Assembly (NCBI RefSeq): GCF_014075995.1
Contig: NZ_CP055153.1
Coordinates: 3,534,001 to 3,598,000, forward strand
DNA: 64,000 bases
Reading direction: 5' to 3'
Source of the DNA: Adhaeribacter radiodurans
GTDB lineage: Bacteria; Bacteroidota; Bacteroidia; Cytophagales; Hymenobacteraceae
In this document: piece after piece, positions 45,898 to 53,940 of the stretch
How the letters are laid out: every line of letters starts with the position of its first letter
How positions within the stretch are numbered: position 1 is the stretch's first letter
Notes under the pieces: model-generated
Told to the model about the DNA's origin: nothing
Database searches by the model: none
Seen by the model: the letters and a program-made list of their open reading frames with translations, nothing else
Position numbers and translations under genes: made by a program

Positions 45898-46641
45898 TTA
45901 TTGTAGTTGGTAAACCAGGTACAGGTTGATGGTGGGCAACCAGCCGTGTTGCTGGTAGGCCGTCCCCACTTCCCGGTCTAAGTATTGGTACAAGGTTTGC
46001 GCCAATCCCGTACGATCCACGGCTAGCCGGTTGGAGGAAAAACTACTGGTGGAAGCTATCACTTTGCCTAGACTGAACTCCGCATCGAGGCGCCACCGGG
46101 GATTACTAAAATGAAACTGGCGGCCGTATAAGGCCCCGACTTGCCACAGGTTCGACTGCATGGAAAACACAAAAGACGGCAATCCTTGGGGATCGAAATT
46201 GGAAAAGTCTTGTTTAAAGTAAATGCCTAAGGCATCGGCCGGGGTAACCCCCCCACTCCGTAGGTGAATATATTGCCCGTAAAGTCCCGTGTAGCTTTTT
46301 CCAAAGTGGTAGTTGGCTCCCGTTGCCAGGAGAGTGCCTCCCCGGAAAGATTTGGCAATGACTCGGCCTAATTGCTTATCTAAACCAAACGCTTCCAGGG
46401 AGCGGCGGATATAGCCCTCATAAGGCTTGGTAAGCACACCTCCCTGAACTCGGGCAGAAAAGTACTTAGAAAAACGATAACCATAACCCGCTGTGAATTG
46501 CAGTGGAATTTGGGTGCCGACCAAGAAGGAATGAGCGGAATATCCAAGCGGTTCCGCGCTGGCCACCGGTGATTGGTCTTGAGCCCGTAAGCCTAGCGAT
46601 AGACTCAGGGCGAAAAGGAAACTCCCTATTTTTTTCATCAT
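45898..46641 (-). CDS. outer-membrane beta-barrel protein, function unknown
   Basis: About 247 residues from the ATG at 46641 (MMKKIGSFLFALSLSLGLRA signal peptide). A longer frame from a TTG at 46659 would put residues before the signal. Alternating amphipathic strands (LQFTAGYGYRFSKYFSARVQ, GANYHFGKSYTGLYGQYIHL) and an ending in LYLVYQLQ suggest a small barrel. I cannot place it in a named family. It has a higher G+C content than its neighbours, perhaps acquired. Confidence 0.6.
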   Translation of the reverse strand: MMKKIGSFLFALSLSLGLRAQDQSPVASAEPLGYSAHSFLVGTQIPLQFTAGYGYRFSKYFSARVQGGVLTKPYEGYIRRSLEAFGLDKQLGRVIAKSFRGGTLLATGANYHFGKSYTGLYGQYIHLRSGGVTPADALGIYFKQDFSNFDPQGLPSFVFSMQSNLWQVGALYGRQFHFSNPRWRLDAEFSLGKVIASTSSFSSNRLAVDRTGLAQTLYQYLDREVGTAYQQHGWLPTINLYLVYQLQ

Positions 46642-46659
46642 TCTAGTGGGTTGCAGCAA

Positions 46660-46919
46660 GTGAGTTGAGCCGTTCTTCCTCCGGTTCTAACGGTTATATA
46701 CTAGCTAAGGAGCAAGTCGTTGCCGCGAAGGCCAAAAAGGAGCTTCGGAGCGGCAGCCTTTTCCTCCAACTGCTACTTACTAGGCGATGAATAGAGATGT
46801 AGGGGTGCCGAAGAACAAATATTTCCTAGGCGAATAGTGGAAAGCAATGAGGCATATAACCAGTTTTATGATAAATTAAACCGTTCTACAAAGCATATAT
46901 AGATTTACTTCAACCGTTC
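46660..46919. other. intergenic region with hairpin
   Basis: This stretch holds an interrupted inverted repeat at 46721-46755 (TGCCG-CGAAG / CTTCG-gag-CGGCA) around GCCAAAAAGGAG. It may be a structured leader of the minus-strand barrel gene or a remnant of a mobile-element end. No gene is seen. Confidence 0.35.
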
Positions 46920-47190
46920 GCTTGTAATAAGTAGATCAAGACCGTTTGCCGGGTGGCGGTATTTTGTTTTTGAACGGCCATTGCCAAGGCTTTGCGGGTA
47001 CCCACAAAGACCGCTAACTTTTTGGCCCAGGTAATCCCGTATAAACCAGATTCCGGAATAACATGCCAAAGTGCTGCATAACTAAGGGAATGATGGTTTC
47101 AAACTCACTTCCTTGTGATTTATAAATGGTAATAGCACAGGCTAAATCTAGCTCCAGCATATGCTCTTTGGGGGAGTGAGTGTACGTCAT
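46920..47190 (-). pseudogene. C-terminal remnant of a RecD-like (SF1B) helicase
   Basis: Minus-strand reading gives LELDLACAITIYKSQGSEFE, TIIPLVMQHFGMLFRNLVYT, then, after a one-base slip near 47035, ITWAKKLAVFVGTRKALAMA. This is the UvrD_C_2-type motif V/VI region of RecD2 helicases (AYAITIHKSQGSEF and RNLLYTAITRAKK). Upstream the frame meets stops, and the ATPase motifs I-IV are missing. A deleted, frameshifted remnant beside tRNA-Lys. Confidence 0.75.
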
Positions 47191-47360
47191 GTTTAAAGGT
47201 AATAATTCTTTTCTTATCTACTCTAAAGGCTGAAAAATACACTCTGCCTGGAAGTGGACCGTCTTTTAGGCAGTTTCAATTATATCTGGTCCAAGCCCAA
47301 ACCTAAGTCTATAAGAATTTACTTCCGCAAAATTGATGTCCGATATATTTCCGAATAAAA

Positions 47361-47394
47361 TAAAAAACCCTCTCAGTTTAGGACTAAGAGGGTT
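47361..47394 (-). terminator. terminator of tRNA-Lys
   Basis: An 8-bp stem AACCCTCT/AGAGGGTT (47366-47373 and 47387-47394), followed on the minus strand by TTTTTTATTTTA. It lies five bases beyond the tRNA 3' end. Confidence 0.8.
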
Positions 47395-47398
47395 AACT

Positions 47399-47474
47399 TG
47401 GTGATCCCGCTGGGATTCGAACCCAGGGCCCATACATTAAAAGTGTATTGCTCTACCAGCTGAGCTACGGAATC
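47399..47474 (-). tRNA. tRNA-Lys (anticodon TTT)
   Basis: A full cloverleaf on the minus strand. The acceptor stem is GATTCCG/CGGGATC with one G-T pair and the D arm is GCTCAGCTGGTAGAGC. The anticodon stem ATACA/TGTAT encloses the loop CTTTTAA with anticodon TTT, and the T arm CTGGG-TTCGAAT-CCCAG is complete. The discriminator A and an encoded CCA are present (47399-47402). Confidence 0.95.
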
Positions 47475-47544
47475 TTTTTATTACCTTTACAACCAGGAGG
47501 TGTTTCTCTCAATTGCGATGCAAAACTAAGGGAGAATTTTTAGA

Positions 47545-48279
47545 ATGCAAAATAGTTGTCTCAAATATTTAAGGATAATTTTCTTTTTTTTCTTTATATC
47601 TGCTCAACCTACTTATTGTCAGGAAAATAAATTTTCCATTATTATTGCCGATTCGTTGTTTCAGCAAAAGCATTACACCGAAGCTTTGGCACATTACGAG
47701 AAAATACTGGCTAATAATCAGCAGTACTCGCCCAGAATGTTGTTAAAAATGGCTTTCATTAAAGAGGGCCAGCATGATTTTACCGGGGCTATGTATTATT
47801 TGCACTTATATTACTCTAAAACGCCCAACCGGGCGGTTCTGCGTAAAATGGAAGATTTAGCCCAAGCGCACCAACTTACCGGTTACGAATACAGCGATTT
47901 ACAATTTTTTAAAACCCAATTTAATAAATATTACCTGCACCTGCTGGAAGGGATGCTGGTGTTGGCAGTTATCATTATTACTTTTACTTTTTTCCGGCGC
48001 CAAAACAAACCGGTTAGCAGTAATTTTAAATTAGGTTTAGTTTTTTACCTGGGCTTTATATTGTATTACATTAACTACCTCGATTTTGGACAGGAAGGCA
48101 TTATCCGGCACAACCGTATTCCGGTAATGTCGGCTCCTTCGGCGGGTGCTACCTGGCTGGCTACGGCTAATCAGGGTAATAAATTAAAATTAACTGGAGA
48201 AAAAGATATTTGGTACGAAGTACAATGGAAAAACCAAAGGGCTTATATTAGAAAGCAAAACATACTGGTACTTCCTTAA
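47545..48279 (+). CDS. TPR and SH3-like membrane protein (BatE-like)
   Basis: A 244-residue protein. A hydrophobic signal or anchor (IIFFFFFISAQPTYC) precedes a TPR region at about residues 30-120 (ADSLFQQKHYTEALAHYEKI). Two membrane helices (LHLLEGMLVLAVIIITFTFF and LGLVFYLGFILYYI) and a C-terminal SH3-like segment (SAPSAGATWLATANQGNKLK ... DIWYEVQWKNQRAYI) follow. The TPR-TM-SH3 order resembles the BatE component of Bat aerotolerance operons, but no other Bat gene is present, so the name is tentative. Confidence 0.75.
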   Translation: MQNSCLKYLRIIFFFFFISAQPTYCQENKFSIIIADSLFQQKHYTEALAHYEKILANNQQYSPRMLLKMAFIKEGQHDFTGAMYYLHLYYSKTPNRAVLRKMEDLAQAHQLTGYEYSDLQFFKTQFNKYYLHLLEGMLVLAVIIITFTFFRRQNKPVSSNFKLGLVFYLGFILYYINYLDFGQEGIIRHNRIPVMSAPSAGATWLATANQGNKLKLTGEKDIWYEVQWKNQRAYIRKQNILVLP

Positions 48280-48300
48280 ATTTATAAAATTGCTGCGTAT

Positions 48301-49107
48301 TTACTTAAAGGGAGAGTCTTTTTCTTTGGCCATTACGTTATAAACTAATTTATCTGTTAAACCAGGTAGCCATTTATTCAGGAAAACGGTTAACTTTCCT
48401 TGGGTAGTCATTATAACCTCACGCTGGCGTTTTTGAGTAGCTTTTAATATTCGGGTAGCCACTTCTTCGGCCGTCATCATTTTCTCTTCGGCCCGCGGCG
48501 ATTCTCCCTGCACGTTGCCTTGCGCATTTAGGGCCGTGTTCCGGATATTAGAGGCGGTAAACCCCGGACAGGCCACCATAACGTGGACTCCCTGGTGCAT
48601 TACTTCGGTACGTAAAGCCTCCAGGAAACCCTGCATGGCAAACTTTGAAGCCGAGTAACCTGTACGGCCGGGTAAACCGCGGTAACCGGCAATAGAAGAA
48701 ATTCCAATAACAGAACCTTTACTTTCTAAAATATAAGGCAAAGCGTATTTGGTAGCGTAAACAGTACCGTAAAAATTTATATCCATTACCTGCTTAATCA
48801 CCGCTAAATCCAGGTTCTGAAATAAAGCCCGCATGGAAATGCCCGCATTATTAATAAGAATATCCAACTTGCCAAACTGCTGAATAGTTTCGGAAATTAA
48901 GTTTTGCGCATCTGCTTCCTGGCTAACATCGCTCTGCACTGCCCGGCAAATTATTCCTTTTTGCGTAAGTTCATCAGCGGTAGATTTTAGTTTAACGGCA
49001 TCTCGCCCCGAAATAACTACTTTTGCTCCTGCTTCCCCGAAGGCAAACGCGCAGGCTTTCCCAATACCCGATGTGCTACCAGTTATTACTACTACTTTAT
49101 CTTTCAT
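48301..49107 (-). CDS. SDR family oxidoreductase (DltE/YqjQ-like)
   Basis: A 268-residue classical SDR. It has the coenzyme motif VVVITGSTSGIGKACAFAFG, the NNAG motif in ILINNAGISM, catalytic Ser in VIGISSIAGY, and Y-S-A-S-K in TGYSASKFAMQGF. The C-terminus has a basic amphipathic segment (LTVFLNKWLPGLTDKLVYNV) that may bind membranes. Its own -7 box lies about 20 bases upstream. Divergent from rlmD. Substrate unknown. Confidence 0.87.
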   Translation of the reverse strand: MKDKVVVITGSTSGIGKACAFAFGEAGAKVVISGRDAVKLKSTADELTQKGIICRAVQSDVSQEADAQNLISETIQQFGKLDILINNAGISMRALFQNLDLAVIKQVMDINFYGTVYATKYALPYILESKGSVIGISSIAGYRGLPGRTGYSASKFAMQGFLEALRTEVMHQGVHVMVACPGFTASNIRNTALNAQGNVQGESPRAEEKMMTAEEVATRILKATQKRQREVIMTTQGKLTVFLNKWLPGLTDKLVYNVMAKEKDSPFK

Positions 49108-49128
49108 TTTACTTTTTTATACCGCCCA

Positions 49129-49136
49129 CAAAGGTA
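49129..49136 (-). promoter_or_regulatory. -7 box TACCTTTG for the SDR gene
   Basis: Perfect TAnnTTTG on the minus strand, 21 bases before the ATG. A TTG at 49160-49162 gives a spacer of 23, slightly long. Confidence 0.5.
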
Positions 49137-49196
49137 AGATTTATGGTTTTAATCTGCTCCAATTTAAAAACAAGCGGGTTTAAACTCCTAAGATTT

Positions 49197-49225
49197 TTTG
49201 CCTCCGGTAAAACTGCGTAATTTTG
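49197..49225 (+). promoter_or_regulatory. rlmD: promoter of rlmD, near-leaderless
   Basis: -33 TTTG (49197-49200), 17-base spacer and -7 TAATTTTG (49218-49225). The expected transcription start lies within a few bases of the GTG start codon at 49233, so the mRNA would have almost no 5' leader. Confidence 0.5.
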
Positions 49226-49232
49226 CCGAATC

Positions 49233-50636
49233 GTGAAAAAATATAAGAATTTACCCATTATCACCAATCTGCGCATTGAAGAAATGGTAGCGGAGGGCAA
49301 TTGCCTGGCCCGTTACGAAAATCGCGTAGTATTTGTAAAAGGCGTAGCACCCGGCGATGTAGTGGATATGCGCATAACCAAACAAAAGAAAAGTTTTTGG
49401 GAAGGCACACCCATCCGTTTTGTTTCTTATTCTGATTTGCGCGTGGAGCCATTTTGCGAACACTTTGGTGTTTGCGGGGGGTGTAAATGGCAGCATATCA
49501 GTTACGAAACCCAGCTCTACTACAAGCAAAAGCAAGTGAAAGATAACCTGGAACGTATCGGTAAAATTGCCTTACCGCCCATAGACCCTATAAAAGGTTC
49601 GGCTAAAACAACTTATTACCGCAACAAACTGGAATATACCTTTTCTGATAATGGTTGGTTAACCACTGAACAAATTAAATCGGGGAACGAATTCGAGCGG
49701 GAGGCTTTAGGCTTTCACATTCCGGGCCGGTTCGATAAAATTCTGGATATCAAACATTGTTACCTGCAAACAGATCCATCTAACGGCATCCGGTTATCGG
49801 TGCGTAAGTACGCCAAGGATCATCAACTGGAATTTAATAATCTGTATAAAATAGATGGTTTCCTGCGGAACCTTATTATTCGTACGGCTAATACCGGCGA
49901 TTTAATGGTCATTTTGCAGGTATACCACAACGATCAGGAAAAAATAACAGCGCTGCTTGATTTTCTGCACCAGTCATTTCCGCAAATTACGTCGCTGCAA
50001 TACGTGGTAAATAATAAAGGAAACGAAACATTTCACGATCTGGACGTAATTTGTTACAAAGGAGAGCCTTACATCCACGAAGAAATGGAAGGTTTGCGCT
50101 TTCGGGTAGGGCCAAAATCGTTTTACCAGACCAACTCGGAACAGGCTTATGAATTGTACCGGTTAACGCGCGAAATGGCAGATTTAACCGGTACGGAGTT
50201 AGTGTACGACTTGTACACCGGGGCCGGTACCATTGCCAACTTTGTTGCGCGCCATTGCCGGGAAGTAGTGGGGGTAGAATACGTACCAAGCGCCATAGAT
50301 GATGCTATTTTAAATTCGCAAATAAACGAGATTACTAACACAAAATTTTTTGCGGGTGATTTAAAAGACGTACTTACTCCCGAATTTGTAGCGCAACACG
50401 GCACTCCGGATGTGATTATTACGGATCCGCCGCGGGCAGGTATGCACCCGGATGTAGTAGCCCGGCTTTTAGAAATTAATCCAAAAAAGATTGTTTACGT
50501 AAGCTGTAACCCTGCTACTCAAGCGCGGGACCTGGAATTACTTTCCGAAAAATACACGGTTACCCGCGTGCAGCCCGTAGATATGTTCCCACAAACTCAT
50601 CACGTTGAAAACATTGTTTCGTTGCAAGCTAATTAG
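49233..50636 (+). CDS. rlmD: 23S rRNA (uracil-1939-C5)-methyltransferase RlmD
   Basis: A 467-residue RNA methyltransferase of the TrmA/RlmD family. The N-terminal TRAM domain (about residues 1-60) is followed by the 4Fe-4S cysteines in PFCEHFGVCGGCKWQHIS, plus a Cys in DIKHCYLQ. The SAM-binding domain has LVYDLYTGAGTIANFVA, the catalytic region has IITDPPRAGMHPDV and the nucleophile Cys lies in KIVYVSCNPATQARDL. It uses a GTG start. It modifies U1939 or an equivalent in 23S rRNA. All motifs intact. Confidence 0.93.
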   Translation: MKKYKNLPIITNLRIEEMVAEGNCLARYENRVVFVKGVAPGDVVDMRITKQKKSFWEGTPIRFVSYSDLRVEPFCEHFGVCGGCKWQHISYETQLYYKQKQVKDNLERIGKIALPPIDPIKGSAKTTYYRNKLEYTFSDNGWLTTEQIKSGNEFEREALGFHIPGRFDKILDIKHCYLQTDPSNGIRLSVRKYAKDHQLEFNNLYKIDGFLRNLIIRTANTGDLMVILQVYHNDQEKITALLDFLHQSFPQITSLQYVVNNKGNETFHDLDVICYKGEPYIHEEMEGLRFRVGPKSFYQTNSEQAYELYRLTREMADLTGTELVYDLYTGAGTIANFVARHCREVVGVEYVPSAIDDAILNSQINEITNTKFFAGDLKDVLTPEFVAQHGTPDVIITDPPRAGMHPDVVARLLEINPKKIVYVSCNPATQARDLELLSEKYTVTRVQPVDMFPQTHHVENIVSLQAN

Positions 50637-50946
50637 GTAACAGGTTGTAGGTAATAGATTTAAAATGGCAAGTAAGAAGCCTATATTAGATTATTTTATG
50701 ATTCGGACATACAATTCTTCCTTCTTTAGGTATTGTGGTTAAGTGGTGAGGGAAACGAGTAATAACACCTTGCAAAGTAGTAATTGTCCTATGGAAAATT
50801 TATTAAAATAACAGGAGCAATTATAAGACAAATAATGAATTACTAGACGGCGACTTCCTGGGGTCAATATTACTTTTTAATACAATTATTGTTATACTAA
50901 ATTTAGTAAACGTACTACCTATAACATAAAACGTACAACTTAAACC
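50637..50946. other. intergenic region
   Basis: 310 AT-rich bases after rlmD. A GGTTGTAGGTAATAG-like stretch near 50643 resembles the TTGTTAGTT-type repeats around paaD. No gene or clear terminator is recognised. Confidence 0.3.
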
Positions 50947-51315
50947 ATGCAAAACGATCCCGAATTAAACGGTAAATACTTAGGCACCATCACCCAGGAT
51001 TTTGCGGTAATAGCCGATACCTTAAAAGAGGCATCGTACCAGATCCGGAAACGAAAAATTTCAGAATTCCCTATTTTTGTTTTTACCAAACAAGCTACTC
51101 CCATTGGCTCTTTACTTATTAACGCCGACGAGTTAGCCCTGCAATGGCACATCTACGCTTCGTACCTGGATGATTTTGTAGGCCGTAAAATTATTGCCTT
51201 GGATAAAGTAGATGACTTTAAAGAAGCTTATAAAAACCCTGACGAGTTCTGCTGTTTATTCGTAATTGATGAGGAGTTTACCAATTTCGTATTTATTCCT
51301 TTTCCGGAGGATTAA
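50947..51315 (+). CDS. small conserved hypothetical protein
   Basis: A 122-residue cytosolic protein with the order LGTITQDFAVIADTLKEASY, FPIFVFTKQATPIGSLLIN, WHIYASYLDDFVGRKII and FCCLFVIDEEFTNFVFIPFP. It looks like a conserved small protein of Cytophagales with no known function. No membrane segment or catalytic motif. A terminator-like hairpin follows. Confidence 0.65.
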   Translation: MQNDPELNGKYLGTITQDFAVIADTLKEASYQIRKRKISEFPIFVFTKQATPIGSLLINADELALQWHIYASYLDDFVGRKIIALDKVDDFKEAYKNPDEFCCLFVIDEEFTNFVFIPFPED

Positions 51316-51399
51316 TATTCTGATTAGTTTTTCTATGCTGGTAATTACTAGATCGTATTAGCTTTGAAGTCATAAGCTCTTACCTGAAGCCTTCCAGCA

Positions 51400-51440
51400 T
51401 TAAAGAATTTAACTAAAATTTTAGTAGTTAAATCCTTTAA
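51400..51440 (+). terminator. terminator-like hairpin
   Basis: A 16-base inverted repeat with one G-A mismatch (51400-51415 and 51425-51440) and 9-base loop, 85 bases after the small gene's stop. It is A/T-rich, so the stem is weak. Confidence 0.5.
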
Positions 51441-51506
51441 ACAACCTTTGCATTATATGGCTTGGCTTGAGATTTACTAAATTAATGCGGCAAAACAAAT
51501 TTAAGT

Positions 51507-51547
51507 TTTTAAGAGTAAGAAATCACAATTAAATCTTACTCTTAAAA
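51507..51547 (+). promoter_or_regulatory. 14-bp hairpin directly before the DUF1206 start codon
   Basis: A perfect inverted repeat TTTTAAGAGTAAGA (51507-51520) and TCTTACTCTTAAAA (51534-51547) with a 13-base loop. The ATG begins at 51550, two bases after the stem. It may be an RNA element controlling translation or a two-fold protein site. Confidence 0.5.
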
Positions 51548-51549
51548 CT

Positions 51550-52398
51550 ATGAATATAACAAGTGTATCTTCCTCTCTTACTCATCCGCAACCCCATTGG
51601 ATAACGCTCTTTGCCCGCGTTGGTCTTACCGCTAAAGGAATTGTTTACTGTTTAGTTGGGTTAATGGCCTTTATGGCGGCTTTTGATTTAAATGGTAAAA
51701 CTGTTCAAGACACCAGTAAAGCAGGTATTTTTCACTTTATTCAGGAACAACCTTTTGGTAAAATACTTATTGGCCTAGTTGCCCTTGGATTATTATGCTT
51801 TGCCGTTTGGCGTTTTATCGAGGCTTTTATGGATACGGAACACAAAGGAACGAAACCAAAAGGGATAGGTCGTCGGATTGGGTATGCCTTTAGTGGCATT
51901 GTTTATCTGGGATTTGCCTTCTATGCCGGTAAGGAGGCTTTAGGCAAAAGTTCGGGGCAATCAGGTAATGATAATACACAGCAATCCTTGGTGCATCAGT
52001 TACTAGATAAACCTTTTGGTCAGTGGTTAGTGGGCGCTCTGGCCTTGGGTATTATTTTTCTGGGTATTTACCAAATATATCGGGCCTACTCTGGCGAATA
52101 CTTGAAAAAAATACAAGCCAACCAATTGCGGCCCGAAGTACAAAAACTGTTATTACGTGCCGGGAAAATCGGCTACACGGCTAGGGGTATTGTTTGGGGA
52201 ATTATAGGTTTTCTCTTCCTGAAAGCTGCTCTTCATGCCAACGCCTCCGAAGCAGGAGGAACTCAAAATGCTTTCTCTTTTTTAGAAAATGCCAGTTTTG
52301 GTTCTTTTCTTTTGGGTGCCGTGGCTTTAGGCTTAATAGGTTATGGTATATTTATGTTTGTCCGGGCGAAATGTGAAATAATTAACACGCATGGATAA
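51550..52398 (+). CDS. DUF1206 domain membrane protein
   Basis: A 282-residue protein made of three tandem DUF1206 units, each with two membrane helices, starting FARVGLTAKGIVYCLVGLMA, IGRRIGYAFSGIVYLGFAFY and RAGKIGYTARGIVWGIIGFL. Each unit ends in a glycine-rich GK-LIGLVALGL-type helix. The family is widespread, with unknown function. Clear start behind the hairpin. Confidence 0.9.
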   Translation: MNITSVSSSLTHPQPHWITLFARVGLTAKGIVYCLVGLMAFMAAFDLNGKTVQDTSKAGIFHFIQEQPFGKILIGLVALGLLCFAVWRFIEAFMDTEHKGTKPKGIGRRIGYAFSGIVYLGFAFYAGKEALGKSSGQSGNDNTQQSLVHQLLDKPFGQWLVGALALGIIFLGIYQIYRAYSGEYLKKIQANQLRPEVQKLLLRAGKIGYTARGIVWGIIGFLFLKAALHANASEAGGTQNAFSFLENASFGSFLLGAVALGLIGYGIFMFVRAKCEIINTHG

Positions 52399-52468
52399 AC
52401 CTATATAATTATAATAGTATTTGATTACCTGGCTTAACAGATAATTTTAACAAAACAAGAATGTATTA

Positions 52469-52523
52469 TTAAAGGTAGTACACCTTACAGGTAAATTTTA
52501 CCGGAAAGGTGTACTACCTTTAA
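52469..52523. terminator. nested inverted repeat, terminator between DUF1206 and WYL genes
   Basis: An outer 18-bp perfect repeat (52469-52486 and 52506-52523) encloses a 6-bp inner repeat GGTAAA/TTTACC (52490-52502). It lies 70 bases after DUF1206 and 47 before the WYL gene. Both a terminator and a two-fold operator for the WYL regulator are possible. Confidence 0.6.
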
Positions 52524-52570
52524 AAACCAGTTAGCAGTAATGCTATGCGATTAATTATACTGCCTTACTA

Positions 52571-53302
52571 ATGAATGATAACGATGTAAAACGAATTTCA
52601 AGACTCACGGCAATTGTTACACAACTACAAACAAAACGGCTTTTAACTGCTACTCAACTTTCGGAGCAATTTAATGTAAGTATCAGAACCATTTACCGTG
52701 ACATAAAAGCATTGGAACAAGCAGGCGTTCCCATTTTAACAGAGATTGGCAAGGGTTACACCTTAATGGAAGGTTACAAAGTACCCCCAGTCATGTTCAC
52801 AGAAAATGAAGCAAACGCTTTAGTAACGGCAGAACAGTTAATTTCAAAAAGTGGAGATACTTCGCTGAGCAAAGAATACACAACAGCAATCAGCAAGGTA
52901 AAAGCTGTATTGCAATATTCAACAAAAGAGAAAGTCGAATTATTATCCAACCGAATTGCTATTAGTCCAGCCTTATCCCATGCTAATCCAAGTGGTTCAC
53001 TCACATTAATTCAAAATGCACTTACTTCTTTTAAGGTCTTGGATATCACCTATCATTCAGAACACAAAGACGAAATAACCGAGCGGAAGATAGAACCATT
53101 TGCCTTGTATTACAGCTTGCAGGAAAGCTGGTTGCTCATTGCTTATTGCAGATTAAGAAAAGATTTCAGAATGTTCCGGCTGGATAGAATTTTAAAAATC
53201 AAATTACTTGAATTAAGTTTCAAGCCCCACGCGCTGACCCTTGCCGAATATTTAGACGAAAAGAAAAAAAAGTTTATCACCCCTGACACACTCCTGTCAT
53301 AA
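52571..53302 (+). CDS. YafY-type HTH/WYL transcriptional regulator
   Basis: 243 residues. The N-terminal HTH_11 (about 5-60: LSEQFNVSIRTIYRDIKALE) is followed by GYTLMEGYKVPPVMFTENEA and a WYL domain with ERKIEPFALYYSLQESWLLI and FRMFRLDRILKIKLL. The ligand-binding W/Y residues partly vary. It is 56 bases upstream of a VOC protein gene and probably co-transcribed with it. This pair is frequent in Bacteroidota and often spreads laterally. Confidence 0.88.
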   Translation: MNDNDVKRISRLTAIVTQLQTKRLLTATQLSEQFNVSIRTIYRDIKALEQAGVPILTEIGKGYTLMEGYKVPPVMFTENEANALVTAEQLISKSGDTSLSKEYTTAISKVKAVLQYSTKEKVELLSNRIAISPALSHANPSGSLTLIQNALTSFKVLDITYHSEHKDEITERKIEPFALYYSLQESWLLIAYCRLRKDFRMFRLDRILKIKLLELSFKPHALTLAEYLDEKKKKFITPDTLLS

Positions 53303-53358
53303 CCCTATTTCATCTTTGCATCAACAAAGTATTTCTTAACAAAACTAAAAATAGGATT

Positions 53359-53772
53359 ATGAATCTCGTTTCCATTAGAATCATTACGACTGACGTGAAG
53401 AAGTTGGTAAAATTTTATGAGCAGGTAACTGGAATACCAGCCACACAATACACAGACGATTTTGCTGAACTGCCAACCCAATCGGGTACTTTAGCCATCG
53501 GCAGCATCAGGACTTTACAATTTTTTGGCGGAGAAGAGGTCGCCAAAGCTGCCCAAAATAGTACAGCAATAATAGAATTCTTAGTAAAAGATGTAGGCGA
53601 CGACTACCAAAGATTGTCTGACGTTCTTCAAACTTGCCTTGTGCAAAAGCCAACAACAATGCCTTGGGGCAATAAGTCCCTTTTGTTTCGTGACCCAGAC
53701 GGAAACCTTGTGAATTTATTTACTCCTGTTACACCCGAAGCAGTCTTGAAATTTGATGGGAAAGCCGGCTAA
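53359..53772 (+). CDS. VOC-family (glyoxalase-like) protein
   Basis: 137 residues of the vicinal-oxygen-chelate fold: ISIRIITTDVKKLVKFYEQVTG in the first beta-alpha unit and KSLLFRDPDGNLVNLFTP at the end, with the metal-site Glu/His pattern reduced. Probably a small-molecule binding or resistance protein controlled by the adjacent WYL regulator. Complete. Confidence 0.82.
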   Translation: MNLVSIRIITTDVKKLVKFYEQVTGIPATQYTDDFAELPTQSGTLAIGSIRTLQFFGGEEVAKAAQNSTAIIEFLVKDVGDDYQRLSDVLQTCLVQKPTTMPWGNKSLLFRDPDGNLVNLFTPVTPEAVLKFDGKAG

Positions 53773-53820
53773 AATAATGAGATGGTAAACTAATAAAAGC
53801 GCTTCTGGTAACAATGCATT

Positions 53821-53855
53821 AAAAAAAATGGGCAGACGAATTGGTGCTGCCCATT
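53821..53855 (-). terminator. Rho-independent terminator of the 53.9-kb hypothetical gene
   Basis: A 9-bp G/C-rich stem AATGGGCAG/CTGCCCATT (53827-53835 and 53847-53855), followed on the minus strand by a run of eight T. It lies about 90 bases beyond the stop at 53941. Confidence 0.82.
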
Positions 53856-53940
53856 AGTTAATTCATTTACCTTTACTACAAACAAGGAACTGAAATTTTG
53901 AATTACCCAACCTTCGCCAATGCTTCAACGATGGTCGGAA

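Noticed and set aside
47545-48279. Full Bat aerotolerance operon around the TPR/SH3 gene
   Set aside because: No BatA, BatB or BatD gene and no MoxR ATPase are adjacent; only the domain order resembles BatE.
53881-53938. Possible protein fragment upstream of the minus-strand gene end
   Set aside because: The short open stretch has no recognisable family match and lies between a terminator and a stop codon.
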